Origin: Jejuia rubra
GTDB lineage: Bacteria > Bacteroidota > Bacteroidia > Flavobacteriales > Flavobacteriaceae
Assembly: GCF_042684665.1 (NCBI RefSeq)
Contig: NZ_JBHULY010000002.1
Location: forward strand, 17,056-81,055
Direction of reading: 5' to 3'
DNA: 64,000 nt
The translations under genes were made by a program, and so were the position numbers. Position 1 is the first letter of the stretch. Each line of letters starts with the position of its first letter. Shown here one piece after another: positions 33,470 through 41,015 of this stretch. The notes below the pieces were generated by a model. The model saw only the letters and a program-made list of their open reading frames with translations. It was not told the DNA's origin and did not search any database.

Positions 33470-33967
33470 TTACTGAAAATCCCCAAACTCATTAACTTTA
33501 ACTTTAATCCGTTTATCCCCATTTTCTAGGGTGAGCTTATAAAGTTTTTTTAAGTTGCCCGAACTGTGATAATTAACTACATACGCATTTTTTGATATGG
33601 CCCAATTGGGGAATCTTTTTGAAATGGATTTTAAAACCGATGCAGGTAAATTGATATTTTTGTAGCGTTCTATTGTTCTAAGTAAGTTGCTATCCTTATC
33701 ATAGGAAGCCAATATTTTTCCCTCAGGAATAATAAAATTAACTTCGTAAAAGTCATATTCATCAGTATAGATATCCAATTCTTTTACATCAAAATCACTA
33801 ACTTTTATGTGAAGCTCTTCTACGGGCACAGCTACTTCCTCAGAATTTACTTCACTTAAATATTTATAGTTGTGAACAATATAAACTGCTGGAAAGGCTT
33901 CGGGGTTTTGGGCATAAATTTGGGTAGTTAATCCCAGTACAAATAAACTAAGCATTAATTTTTTCAT
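33470..33967 (-). CDS. Secreted PepSY-like hypothetical protein, paralogue of 4797-5339
   Basis: A 165-residue exported protein with a signal peptide (residues 1-19, ending QIYAQ). Its middle and end (RTIERYKNINLP, AVxxxSISKRF-like helix, YKLTLENGDKRIKVKVNEFG) align with the protein at 4797-5339. The family resembles PepSY/BLIP-like periplasmic proteins. Unlike its paralogue it is preceded by an FNR-like box (TGATGGGCATCATTG, centre 65 bp upstream), so the two copies are probably expressed under different conditions. The function is unknown. Confidence 0.7.
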   Translation of the reverse strand: MKKLMLSLFVLGLTTQIYAQNPEAFPAVYIVHNYKYLSEVNSEEVAVPVEELHIKVSDFDVKELDIYTDEYDFYEVNFIIPEGKILASYDKDSNLLRTIERYKNINLPASVLKSISKRFPNWAISKNAYVVNYHSSGNLKKLYKLTLENGDKRIKVKVNEFGDFQ

Positions 33968-34026
33968 GATTACAACGTTTTGAGTTAATATGGAATAAAG
34001 CTATAAACATAAAGTTGTGTAGGCAA

Positions 34027-34038
34027 TGATGCCCATCA
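34027..34038 (-). promoter_or_regulatory. FNR/CRP-like box for the 33470-33967 gene
   Basis: The minus strand reads TGATGGGCATCATTGCC, centred 65 bp before the start. The spacer is GC-rich compared with other boxes, but both half-sites and the ATCATTG flank are intact. Confidence 0.65.
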
Positions 34039-34088
34039 GTTATAGAACTTAATTTAAATGTGTTTTGAGTGTTTTTTCTTTACAATAT

Positions 34089-34847
34089 TTAAAGTACTTT
34101 TCTAATGATATTTCTAAAACGGGTGTTGCTTATGTAATGGTCTTCAAGTAGTTTCCCATTGTATAAAAGATTGAATCCCCCGTATCCTGAAGGGGCGTTT
34201 TTTGCTTCTTGTGCCGTGTTTATTTTAGTAATTTTTAAATCAATGCCATGATCCATAGCTACATTCAGTAAGGCTTCTACGGATTTTTCATGCCAAGGAC
34301 ATTGATCTGCATAAAGCAAGTGCCATCCCATATAGTTTTGTTGCTTAGTTGTCCAGTCAATTAGTGATGGGTCAGGTGCTTGTGCGTTCCATTTTTTGGA
34401 CATCAGTTCAAAACGCCCCCGCGCATCAACCTGATTAAAACCATGTTTTTCAAAAAGACGTTTGTCCGCCATCCATGACCCTTTACTGGTCATAACGCAT
34501 AGGCCATCCATGTGTTTGGACATAGCATCGTTCTCTGCTTCTTTAAGCATCATTGCCCCGAGTCCTAAATTTCTATGCTTTTTAGCATAAATGTACATGC
34601 AATGGATGAACATAAAATTATCTGCCTCAACGGGTCTCCAAGCATTCGAGGCCGGAATGTATTCTATAAAACCTAGCATCTTATCATTTGCATCTTTTAG
34701 AATTTTAAGCTTAAGGCCTTCCTTATAACGTTTTTCAAACCATTTTTGCTTACTCTTTGCCTCAGGCTTTTTCATGTCCTTAATACAAAACAAGGTTTCT
34801 TTTTCTACATTATTAGGTGTAACTTCTATAATTTTTGCTGGTATCAT
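34089..34847 (-). CDS. GNAT acetyltransferase with YoaP-like C-terminal domain
   Basis: A 252-residue protein. Residues about 1-145 form a GNAT domain, with acetyl-CoA motif MYIYAKKHRNLGLGAMMLKEAE (RNLGLG) and a KxGF end (FEKHGFNQVDARGRF). Residues about 160-252 match the YoaP-like domain: a thioredoxin-like LYADQCPWHEKSVEALL in which a Cys is kept, then KINTAQEAKNAPSGYGGFNLLYNGKLL. Both the acetyl acceptor and the role of the second domain are unknown. It follows the CbpM gene at a distance of 86 bp and may be cotranscribed with it. I see no FNR-like box directly upstream. Confidence 0.85.
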   Translation of the reverse strand: MIPAKIIEVTPNNVEKETLFCIKDMKKPEAKSKQKWFEKRYKEGLKLKILKDANDKMLGFIEYIPASNAWRPVEADNFMFIHCMYIYAKKHRNLGLGAMMLKEAENDAMSKHMDGLCVMTSKGSWMADKRLFEKHGFNQVDARGRFELMSKKWNAQAPDPSLIDWTTKQQNYMGWHLLYADQCPWHEKSVEALLNVAMDHGIDLKITKINTAQEAKNAPSGYGGFNLLYNGKLLEDHYISNTRFRNIIRKVL

Positions 34848-34933
34848 GTTATTGAATTATTTCTGTATCACATTCATTATTTTTAGCTGTAAAGTGTTGG
34901 GCTTTCAGTAACCCAATCTTTTATGGTTGTCAA

Positions 34934-35236
34934 CTATAAATCCTCATAAAAACGAAGTCTGTTATGCAGGTTCGTTATTTCTTGTTTTAATGATTCCACC
35001 TGTTTTAACAGGTTAGAAATGGCATCAATGCCTTCTAAATTGATGTCCAGATCGTAATGTAGGCGCATCATTTTTTCAACGTCTTTTATTTGGGTCGTGC
35101 GGATATAAAAATCGTTTTTTTCAATGATGATTTCTATAAGCTGAAATTCTTGCAACGTATTTATAAAGGAAACGGGGACATTATAGCGTTTACAAAGTAA
35201 TTGTACAGGTATTAAATCTTGTGAATCCATTATCAA
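34934..35236 (-). CDS. cbpM: Chaperone modulator CbpM (MerR-like)
   Basis: A 100-residue protein with the CbpM pattern: LIPVQLLCKRYNVPVSFINTL, IEIIIEKNDFYIRTTQIKDVE, MMRLHYDLDINLEGIDAI, and a terminal coiled coil with LLKQVESLKQEI. CbpM binds the J-domain of CbpA and blocks its co-chaperone activity. The gene overlaps the end of cbpA by 4 bp, as in the usual cbpAM order. Its winged-helix resemblance to MerR does not imply DNA binding. Confidence 0.9.
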   Translation of the reverse strand: MIMDSQDLIPVQLLCKRYNVPVSFINTLQEFQLIEIIIEKNDFYIRTTQIKDVEKMMRLHYDLDINLEGIDAISNLLKQVESLKQEITNLHNRLRFYEDL

Positions 35237-36123
35237 CGTAGTTTTTGTAACTCTTTTATTAATGTTTTTTCCCTATCAGATAGTTTTGTGGGTATTTTTA
35301 TTTGATAGGTGATGTATAAATCTCCAAATTCCCCTTCCTTCTTGTATTTAGGAAAGCCTTTGCCCTTAAGTTTTACCTTAGTACCATTTTGGGTTTCTGG
35401 TTTTATGTTCAATTTTACTTTTCCGTTGAAGGTATCGACCATTAGCGTTCCGCCGAGTAAGGCTTTGTACAGATCCAACTCTACAGTAACATGAAGATTG
35501 TTTTTATCTCTCCTGAATTTTGAATGGTTAACGATTGAAAACTGAATGTACAAATCGCCATTCGGCCCATCATTGACACCTTTGCCACCATGGCCTTTTA
35601 TTTTGATAATTTGACCATTTTCTACACCTGCCGGAATAGTAATTCTGATGTTTTTATTATTGACCATTAAGGTGTGTTTATGGGTGGTATAGACATCTTT
35701 TAAATTAAGTTGTAGCTCCGCATTAAAATCCTGCCCCCTAAATTTTACTTGCCTTCCACGACCGCGCGAAGATGCACCGCCGAACATGTTTGAAAAGAAA
35801 TCTGAAAAATCTTCCTCAGAATATCCTCCTGTTCCACCTTGATAACTGCCTTGATATTGCTGTTGTTGTTGTTGTTTTGCTTTTTCATATTCTTCAGCGT
35901 GTTGCCAATGCTCGCCATATTGGTCGTATTTTTTACGGTTTTCAGGATTACTTAAAACTTCATTAGCCTCATTAATTTCTTTGAATTTCTTTTCGGCTAC
36001 TTTATCATTGGGGTTTAAGTCTGGATGGTATTTGCGCGCCAATTTCCTGTAGGCCTTTTTTATGTCGGCCTCGGTGGCCGTTTTAGGAACACCTAATATT
36101 TTGTAGTAATCTATAAATGCCAT
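35233..36123 (-). CDS. cbpA: CbpA-type DnaJ co-chaperone
   Basis: From the ATG at 36123 (MAFIDYYKILGV) the protein has 296 residues. The 19 residues of the longer frame come from the decayed gene upstream. The J-domain (residues 4-68) contains the HPD tripeptide in YHPDLNPND. A Gln-rich/Gly-rich linker follows (QQQQQQYQGSYQGG), then two C-terminal beta domains (ITIPAGVENGQIIKIKGHG). There is no zinc-finger region, which distinguishes CbpA from DnaJ. It stimulates DnaK ATPase. The FNR-like box at 36379-36390 is 262 bp upstream, with the decayed gene in between. Confidence 0.92.
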   Translation of the reverse strand: MAFIDYYKILGVPKTATEADIKKAYRKLARKYHPDLNPNDKVAEKKFKEINEANEVLSNPENRKKYDQYGEHWQHAEEYEKAKQQQQQQYQGSYQGGTGGYSEEDFSDFFSNMFGGASSRGRGRQVKFRGQDFNAELQLNLKDVYTTHKHTLMVNNKNIRITIPAGVENGQIIKIKGHGGKGVNDGPNGDLYIQFSIVNHSKFRRDKNNLHVTVELDLYKALLGGTLMVDTFNGKVKLNIKPETQNGTKVKLKGKGFPKYKKEGEFGDLYITYQIKIPTKLSDREKTLIKELQKLR

Positions 36124-36151
36124 CTTAACTTTTACACTATTAATTAAACAT

Positions 36152-36323
36152 CTAAACCTGCTTGGATTTGCGTTTTCCAATCACATCCTTAATCATTCTA
36201 AAAACTTCATTTCAAACAAATAAAATTCTAAATCGCTTTTCCAGTTTTCTGTTGACAGATAAAGTCCTTCCCGATTAATCTTTTGAATGTAGTCTCATTT
36301 AGCCTGCTTCTAAAATTATCCAT
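36152..36323 (-). pseudogene. Decayed small helical stress protein gene in front of cbpA
   Basis: The minus strand starts at ATG 36323 (MDNFRSRLNE). A frameshift near 36294 brings in DYIQKINREGLYLSTENWKS then DLEFYLFEMKFLE and a TGA. A further shift gives RMIKDVIGKRKSKQV and a stop at 36152. The pattern WxSxLEFxxxExxFLxxLI matches the hypothetical protein at 57724-58167 (WLSELEFAEDEQLFFNDLI), so this was probably a related gene. The ATG is 61 bp from the box at 36379, the same spacing as intact regulon members. The gene now has two frame breaks. The rest of 36181-36467 holds only the box. Confidence 0.55.
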
Positions 36324-36378
36324 CCGTATGGTTTCAAGATTGATGGTTAAAATTAATTTTAAAAATGCTTGCTTGAAA

Positions 36379-36390
36379 TGATGAATATCA
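36379..36390 (-). promoter_or_regulatory. FNR/CRP-like box before the decayed gene and cbpA
   Basis: The minus strand reads TGATATTCATCATTTC, centred 61 bp before the decayed gene's ATG and 262 bp before cbpA. It probably still drives cbpA-cbpM through the remnant. Confidence 0.65.
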
Positions 36391-36467
36391 GTCTAAAAAA
36401 AATGCTCTAAAATGAAGAATAGGGGCTATTTTGTATTTAGGCGAATAGGTATAAGAGTAATTTTAAA

Positions 36468-37142
36468 TCAAACAAGAATTCTACCATCGCCCATTTGTAT
36501 AATTCTATCTGTTTTTTTGGCAAAATCTTCATCGTGAGTTACCACTAAAAGTGACAACCCTTGCTCGTCGCTTAGCTGTTTAAAGATATTGAAAACGTTT
36601 TCAGCATTGTAACTATCTAGGTTTCCGGTAGGTTCGTCTCCCATAATAATTGACGGGTTGTTTATTAATGCGCGGGCAATGGCAATACGCTGTTTTTCAC
36701 CACCTGAAACTCTTGATGCGCGCTTTTTAGCTAAGTGCTCTATGTTTAGCATTTTTAATTTTTCAATGGCATTATGCTCAATTTCCTGATGTGATTTTTC
36801 GGCAAGCTTTTTTGCCGGAAGCATCACATTTTCCAATACCGAAAACTCAGAGAGCAAATAGTGAAACTGAAACACAAAACCAATATGTTTATTTCGGATA
36901 TAAGAAAGGTGGTCTCTACTTTGTCCTGTAATTAATTGATTGTTCAAAAAAAGCTCGCCTTCATAATCTGTGTCCATCGTTGAGAGGATATAGAGCAAGG
37001 TCGATTTTCCGCAACCCGATTTCCCCATGATAGATGCAAACTCACCTTTGTTGACTTGAAAATTGATGTCCTTTAAAACATGAAACAATACAGGTTTCTT
37101 AAAGTATTTGTTGATATGTTTTGCTTCTAATACTGCGCTCAT
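36468..37142 (-). CDS. ABC transporter ATP-binding protein (LolD/DevA type)
   Basis: A 224-residue ATPase with Walker A GKSGCGKST (residues 40-48), the Q-loop GFVFQFHYLLSEF, the signature RVSGGEKQR, and Walker B IIMGDEPTGNLD. The FQFHYLL and PTGNLDS sequences are typical of the MacB/LolD family. It is the last gene of a six-gene minus-strand operon and lies 1 bp after its FtsX-type permease. With the adaptor lipoprotein upstream this forms a DevBCA-like or MacAB-like export or lipoprotein-handling complex. The cargo is unknown. Confidence 0.9.
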   Translation of the reverse strand: MSAVLEAKHINKYFKKPVLFHVLKDINFQVNKGEFASIMGKSGCGKSTLLYILSTMDTDYEGELFLNNQLITGQSRDHLSYIRNKHIGFVFQFHYLLSEFSVLENVMLPAKKLAEKSHQEIEHNAIEKLKMLNIEHLAKKRASRVSGGEKQRIAIARALINNPSIIMGDEPTGNLDSYNAENVFNIFKQLSDEQGLSLLVVTHDEDFAKKTDRIIQMGDGRILV

Positions 37143-37143
37143 G

Positions 37144-38406
37144 TTATTGGCCTCTAATGATTCTTACCGGGTCTATTTTCTTTGCTTTTTTTGATGGAAG
37201 ATACCCTGCCAAAAAAGTTGAAAGCATTGCAAAAGAAAATCCTATAACAAAAAACAACGGATTTATATTTACCGGATAGGTTTCTACCGTTGGCAACGCT
37301 TCGGTTTGAAACGGAATCGTACTAATTAAGTTTGCCAAACCCAACCCAATAAGGAGACCTAAAACACCGCCCACAAAACCAATAATCATCGCTTGACTCA
37401 TAAAAATCAGTTGTACGTCTTTACCAGAAAACCCTGTAGCTTTTAAAATGGCTATGTCGTTCATTTTTTCATAAATCAGCATGTTTAAAATGTTGTAAAT
37501 GCCAAATCCGGCAACGATAAGAAGCGTTATGGAAACCGCATAGGTTATAAGGTTTCTTATGGTTGTTCCCGTTTCAAATTGGGCATTGGCTGTTTTAATA
37601 TCGATTGCCTTTAATTTAAATTGTTGTTCTATTGTTTTTGATAACGGCATGGCTCGTTCAATATCATATAACTTCACATTAATATCTGTAATATAATTTT
37701 TAGCTTCACCTAAAATACGCTGTACCGTTTTTAGGTTTGTGAAGCTTTGAATAGCGTCTAAATCTGCAATACCGCTTTGATAGAAACCAACTATTTTTAA
37801 TGGAAAAATGCCCCCGTTAATAGGGCTCACTTGCACACGGTCGCCTACTTTTAAAGACATTTTTTTTGCAATACCAATACCCAGCAAAATGCCATTATCG
37901 GTATTATGTAAGGCTTCGGCAGAACCTTCAACAATATAATCGCCCATATTGAATAAGCGTGCTTCATCAATGGGGTTGATACCTGTTAGGTTTCCTCCCA
38001 ATTCAATTGAACCTGCAATGTAAAATATTTGGGTTTTTACCTGAGGAAGTGCGCCACGAACATCCTCGCTTTCTTCCAAATATTTGATAATGGGCAACGC
38101 ATTATGAATTTTTTTCTGACTCAGTTTTGGCTTGATGGAATGTACCACATTAAAGGTTTCTTTTACATCGTTATATAAAGAAATTGGCTGTTTTTTTGAA
38201 GGCTCAATCTCATTGTAAATATGGACATGTGGCGTTTGGTTGAGAATTAAATCGTCCAGCATACCATTTAAACCAGTCATAAAACACACCAAAGTAATGT
38301 ATGCCCCAATGCCAAAAGTAACCCCTAAGGCCGCGGTTGCTGTTTGCTTAATCTTAGTGAGCAAATGCGTTTTTGCAATGTTTAATATGACTTTCCAGCT
38401 TGTCAT
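37144..38406 (-). CDS. FtsX/MacB-type ABC transporter permease
   Basis: A 420-residue permease with an N-terminal membrane helix, a MacB periplasmic core domain (residues about 45-255), and three C-terminal helices of the FtsX fold (GFGIYNILNMLIYEKMNDIAI, then FVGGVLGLLIGLGLANLI, then a final helix). It ends GYLPSKKAKKIDPVRIIRG, the conserved coupling tail of the family. It overlaps the adaptor gene by 1 bp and precedes the ATPase by 1 bp. It probably acts with both as a mechanotransducing exporter in the envelope. Confidence 0.9.
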   Translation of the reverse strand: MTSWKVILNIAKTHLLTKIKQTATAALGVTFGIGAYITLVCFMTGLNGMLDDLILNQTPHVHIYNEIEPSKKQPISLYNDVKETFNVVHSIKPKLSQKKIHNALPIIKYLEESEDVRGALPQVKTQIFYIAGSIELGGNLTGINPIDEARLFNMGDYIVEGSAEALHNTDNGILLGIGIAKKMSLKVGDRVQVSPINGGIFPLKIVGFYQSGIADLDAIQSFTNLKTVQRILGEAKNYITDINVKLYDIERAMPLSKTIEQQFKLKAIDIKTANAQFETGTTIRNLITYAVSITLLIVAGFGIYNILNMLIYEKMNDIAILKATGFSGKDVQLIFMSQAMIIGFVGGVLGLLIGLGLANLISTIPFQTEALPTVETYPVNINPLFFVIGFSFAMLSTFLAGYLPSKKAKKIDPVRIIRGQ

Positions 38407-39491
38407 TATTCTGGATTGTAAAGGTAAGTGTCTTTGGTTATCCCAGATACGACTTCAATGTATTCCAAGTTTTGCAAGCCCGTTTCAACTTGCACTAACC
38501 CATCATCTGTTTTTACTTTATTATCATCAATTAAATAGGACTTTGGGATGGTGAGCACCTTTTCCTTTTTTGCTATAATGATGTTAGCTTCTCCTGAAAG
38601 TCCTGGATATAAAACTTTTGGCGGATTTTCAAAAAGGGCTTCTACCTTAAAGGTTTGGTTGCGCTCATCTTTTTTAGGGTATATTTTTGAAACATTACCT
38701 TTAAAAGTATTGCCGTTATAGGCATCCAAAGTTATAATGACATCCTGCTGTTTCGAAATCCGAACAATATCTACCTCATCAACTAACATGTCAATTACAA
38801 ATTTGGATGCGCTTCCAATGGATGCCAAAGGCTCCATAGTATTTACGATTTCCCCCGGTTCTTTATAAAGCGCATAAACTTTACCGTTTATTTTACTCTT
38901 TACCACAAAATCCTTGGATGCGATCAATGCTGTTTCATAGTTGTTTTTAGCCTGTTTCACATTAGTTTCTAGTTCGTTTTTTGTCCGGTTGTATTTACTT
39001 TTCAGGAGACGTAAACTGTTTGAGGAAAGCTGATAATTTAATTGCTTCGTATCATATTGAACTTTAGACCCTATTTGTTGTTCCCAAAGATTTTTCTGCC
39101 TGAAATAATTAATAGAATCATTTTTATATTTTAAGGTAGCAGCGACTATTTCATCCTTAATTCCATCTAGAATCGCGGCGCTTCCATTATAGTTTTCTTT
39201 GGCTAAATCTAAGGCCAACTTCGCATTACGTGCATTTAACTTTGGGGCATTATTTAAGATATGAATTAGTCTTTCATCCTTTTTAACAAGGTCGTCTTCC
39301 TCTACCAAATTTTCATCTAAAATCCCTGCAACAATGGCGTAAACTTGGTATAAACTATCTGGTTGAATGGTAACCGAAGAATATACAGATTCGGTAAGAT
39401 TTCTTTCCAAAGGAAGTATTTTACCTTTTTCTCCAGAACAAGAACACAGCATAAAAAAACATGTAAAAAAATAAATTAGCTTCATAATCAA
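38406..39491 (-). CDS. HlyD/RND-type periplasmic adaptor lipoprotein
   Basis: A 361-residue protein with a lipoprotein leader (LCSCSG, Cys16 or Cys18). A split lipoyl domain, a long coiled-coil hairpin (residues about 85-170) and a beta-barrel domain follow, with SKINGKVYALYKEPGEIVNT marking the second lipoyl half. It ends close to the stop with ITKDTYLYNPE. Such adaptors link an inner-membrane ABC permease to an outer-membrane exit. The permease and ATPase genes follow directly. No TolC-like gene is present in the window. Met3 is an alternative start. Confidence 0.85.
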   Translation of the reverse strand: MIMKLIYFFTCFFMLCSCSGEKGKILPLERNLTESVYSSVTIQPDSLYQVYAIVAGILDENLVEEDDLVKKDERLIHILNNAPKLNARNAKLALDLAKENYNGSAAILDGIKDEIVAATLKYKNDSINYFRQKNLWEQQIGSKVQYDTKQLNYQLSSNSLRLLKSKYNRTKNELETNVKQAKNNYETALIASKDFVVKSKINGKVYALYKEPGEIVNTMEPLASIGSASKFVIDMLVDEVDIVRISKQQDVIITLDAYNGNTFKGNVSKIYPKKDERNQTFKVEALFENPPKVLYPGLSGEANIIIAKKEKVLTIPKSYLIDDNKVKTDDGLVQVETGLQNLEYIEVVSGITKDTYLYNPE

Positions 39492-39499
39492 AAAGGTTG

Positions 39500-40198
39500 T
39501 TATAGTGTGTTCAAAGCAATTTCTATCATGGTACTAAAACTGCTTTCGCGCTCTTCGGCAGTTGTTTTTTCTTTGGTTACCAAAGAATCTGACACGGTTA
39601 AAATAGACAATGCGCGAACATTGAATTTGGCTGCAATGGTATAAAGTCCAGCTGTTTCCATTTCAACACATAGCACCCCAAATTCAGCCCATTTTTTATA
39701 GGACTCAACATCATCTTCATAAAATTCATCGGCTGACAATACATTTCCGGCTTTAATCGGAATGTTGTGTTCTCTGGCATATAAAGCCGCTTTCATAAAC
39801 AATTCAAAATTTGCTGTCGGCGAATAATCTGCATTGATAAACCGGGAATTATTGATGCCAGAAGTTGATGATGCGGCCATGGCAATGACGATATCACGTA
39901 TGTTTATGTTTTTTTGGTAGGAGCCGGTAGAGCCGACACGAATTAGGTTTTTAACACCATACTCGTTTATAAGCTCATGGCAATATATAAGAGCAGAGGG
40001 TATGCCCATTCCCGTGCCTTGTACAGAAACCCGTTTACCCTTGTAAAATCCAGTAAAACCAAGCATGCCCCTCACATCGTTAAAACATTCATAGTTTTCA
40101 AAAAAAGACTCAGCTATCCATTTGGCACGCATGGGATCTCCAGGTAACAAAACGGTTTCGGCAATGTCTCCTTGTTTAGCTTCTATATGGGTACTCAT
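39500..40198 (-). CDS. deoD: Purine-nucleoside phosphorylase (DeoD type)
   Basis: A 232-residue hexameric-type enzyme that splits purine nucleosides with phosphate. The family motifs are ETVLLPGDPMRAKWIAE near the N-terminus, VQGTGMGIPSALIYCHEL, LIRVGSTGS, and the nucleoside-binding VLCVEMETAGLYTIAA. The C-terminus contains ILTVSDSLVT with the catalytic Asp. It overlaps the thioredoxin gene by 4 bp, so the two are translationally coupled. Its presence in a stress operon suggests nucleoside salvage under limiting conditions. Confidence 0.95.
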   Translation of the reverse strand: MSTHIEAKQGDIAETVLLPGDPMRAKWIAESFFENYECFNDVRGMLGFTGFYKGKRVSVQGTGMGIPSALIYCHELINEYGVKNLIRVGSTGSYQKNINIRDIVIAMAASSTSGINNSRFINADYSPTANFELFMKAALYAREHNIPIKAGNVLSADEFYEDDVESYKKWAEFGVLCVEMETAGLYTIAAKFNVRALSILTVSDSLVTKEKTTAEERESSFSTMIEIALNTL

Positions 40199-40494
40199 TG
40201 TTTGGAGTTTATAATGTTAATAATATCATTTTTCTGAAGGACTCCAGATTGCCGCCAAACTTGTTTGCCGTTTTTAAAAAGTATCATGGTAGGCACACCT
40301 CTAACTTGATATTTTGCCGCTAAAGGTTGGTTTTTGTCAACATCAATTTTTATGATTTTTACGGTATCTTTCAGCTCCTTTTTTACTTCTTTTAAAATGG
40401 GTGCCAACATTTTACATGGGCCGCACCAATCAGCATAAAAATCGACCAATACAGGCTGGTCGGAAGTTATTATAGTATTAAAATTATTCTTCAT
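40195..40494 (-). CDS. trxA: Thioredoxin
   Basis: A 99-residue thioredoxin with the active site WCGPC (Cys24, Cys27) in FYADWCGPCKML and the cis-Pro motif RGVPTMILF. There is no signal peptide, so it acts in the cytoplasm as a disulfide reductant. It is the second gene of the operon that starts with the TerB-like gene 9 bp upstream, and it overlaps deoD by 4 bp. It is probably a stress-specific copy rather than the housekeeping thioredoxin. Confidence 0.92.
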   Translation of the reverse strand: MKNNFNTIITSDQPVLVDFYADWCGPCKMLAPILKEVKKELKDTVKIIKIDVDKNQPLAAKYQVRGVPTMILFKNGKQVWRQSGVLQKNDIINIINSKQ

Positions 40495-40502
40495 ATAGGC
40501 AT

Positions 40503-40910
40503 CTATTTTTTTAACTCTATATTAAGTTTTGCGAGCATAATCAATTCAGATTTGTTTAGGCCAGCAAAGGCATGTGCTATGGCGCTAGCAGTTTTCATAA
40601 TAAGCTTTTTAATGGCTTTGGTAAATAAATGCGGTTGTTCATTTTTATAATTTATAAACGCATCATAACAGGCCTTGGCATTTAATTTTTCTTCATTATT
40701 TAACCAATCAAAAACAATTTCAATTTGGTAGGCGGCTTCGGTATTGTAATCATCTTCAATAATATCAACATCCAACCACCGCTCTTTTACCATGGTTTTT
40801 AATTTATCCCATTCGGTATCGCGCACTTGCTTATCCGCAGCAGCTATGGCGTAAAACAATTTACCAAGGTTTTGGTAAAACTTAAGCGTTAATTTCTTTT
40901 TAGTTTTCAT
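40503..40910 (-). CDS. TerB-like helical protein
   Basis: A 135-residue all-helical protein whose N-terminal half (GKLFYAIAAADKQVRDTEWDKLKTMV) matches the TerB/DjlA-N type of fold found in tellurite-resistance and membrane-stress proteins. Its molecular role is unknown. It is the first gene of a six-gene operon (TerB-like, thioredoxin, deoD, adaptor, permease, ATPase). The box at 40947-40958 is centred 42 bp before its ATG. TAACTTTA on the minus strand (40916-40923) is a good -7 element, so its leader is very short. Confidence 0.75.
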   Translation of the reverse strand: MKTKKKLTLKFYQNLGKLFYAIAAADKQVRDTEWDKLKTMVKERWLDVDIIEDDYNTEAAYQIEIVFDWLNNEEKLNAKACYDAFINYKNEQPHLFTKAIKKLIMKTASAIAHAFAGLNKSELIMLAKLNIELKK

Positions 40911-40946
40911 TTTAATAAAGTTACATACTTATTGGTTTAACATATA

Positions 40947-40958
40947 TGATATAAATCA
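40947..40958. promoter_or_regulatory. FNR/CRP-like box shared by the kinase and TerB operons
   Basis: TGATATAAATCA lies between divergent genes, 42 bp from the TerB-like start and 63 bp from the kinase start used here. Candidate -7 elements lie about 33 bp from the centre on both sides (TAACTTTA minus, TACTTTTA plus). The regulator would thus control its own operon. Confidence 0.7.
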
Positions 40959-41015
40959 GTCTTATTTATGACTAATTTTTCGTACTTTTATACACGCTTC
41001 AAAAACATATTATCT

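Noticed and set aside
36468..39491. Reading the adaptor-permease-ATPase genes as a LolCDE lipoprotein release system
   Set aside because: The first gene is a HlyD-type adaptor lipoprotein and only one permease is present, which fits DevBCA/MacAB better.
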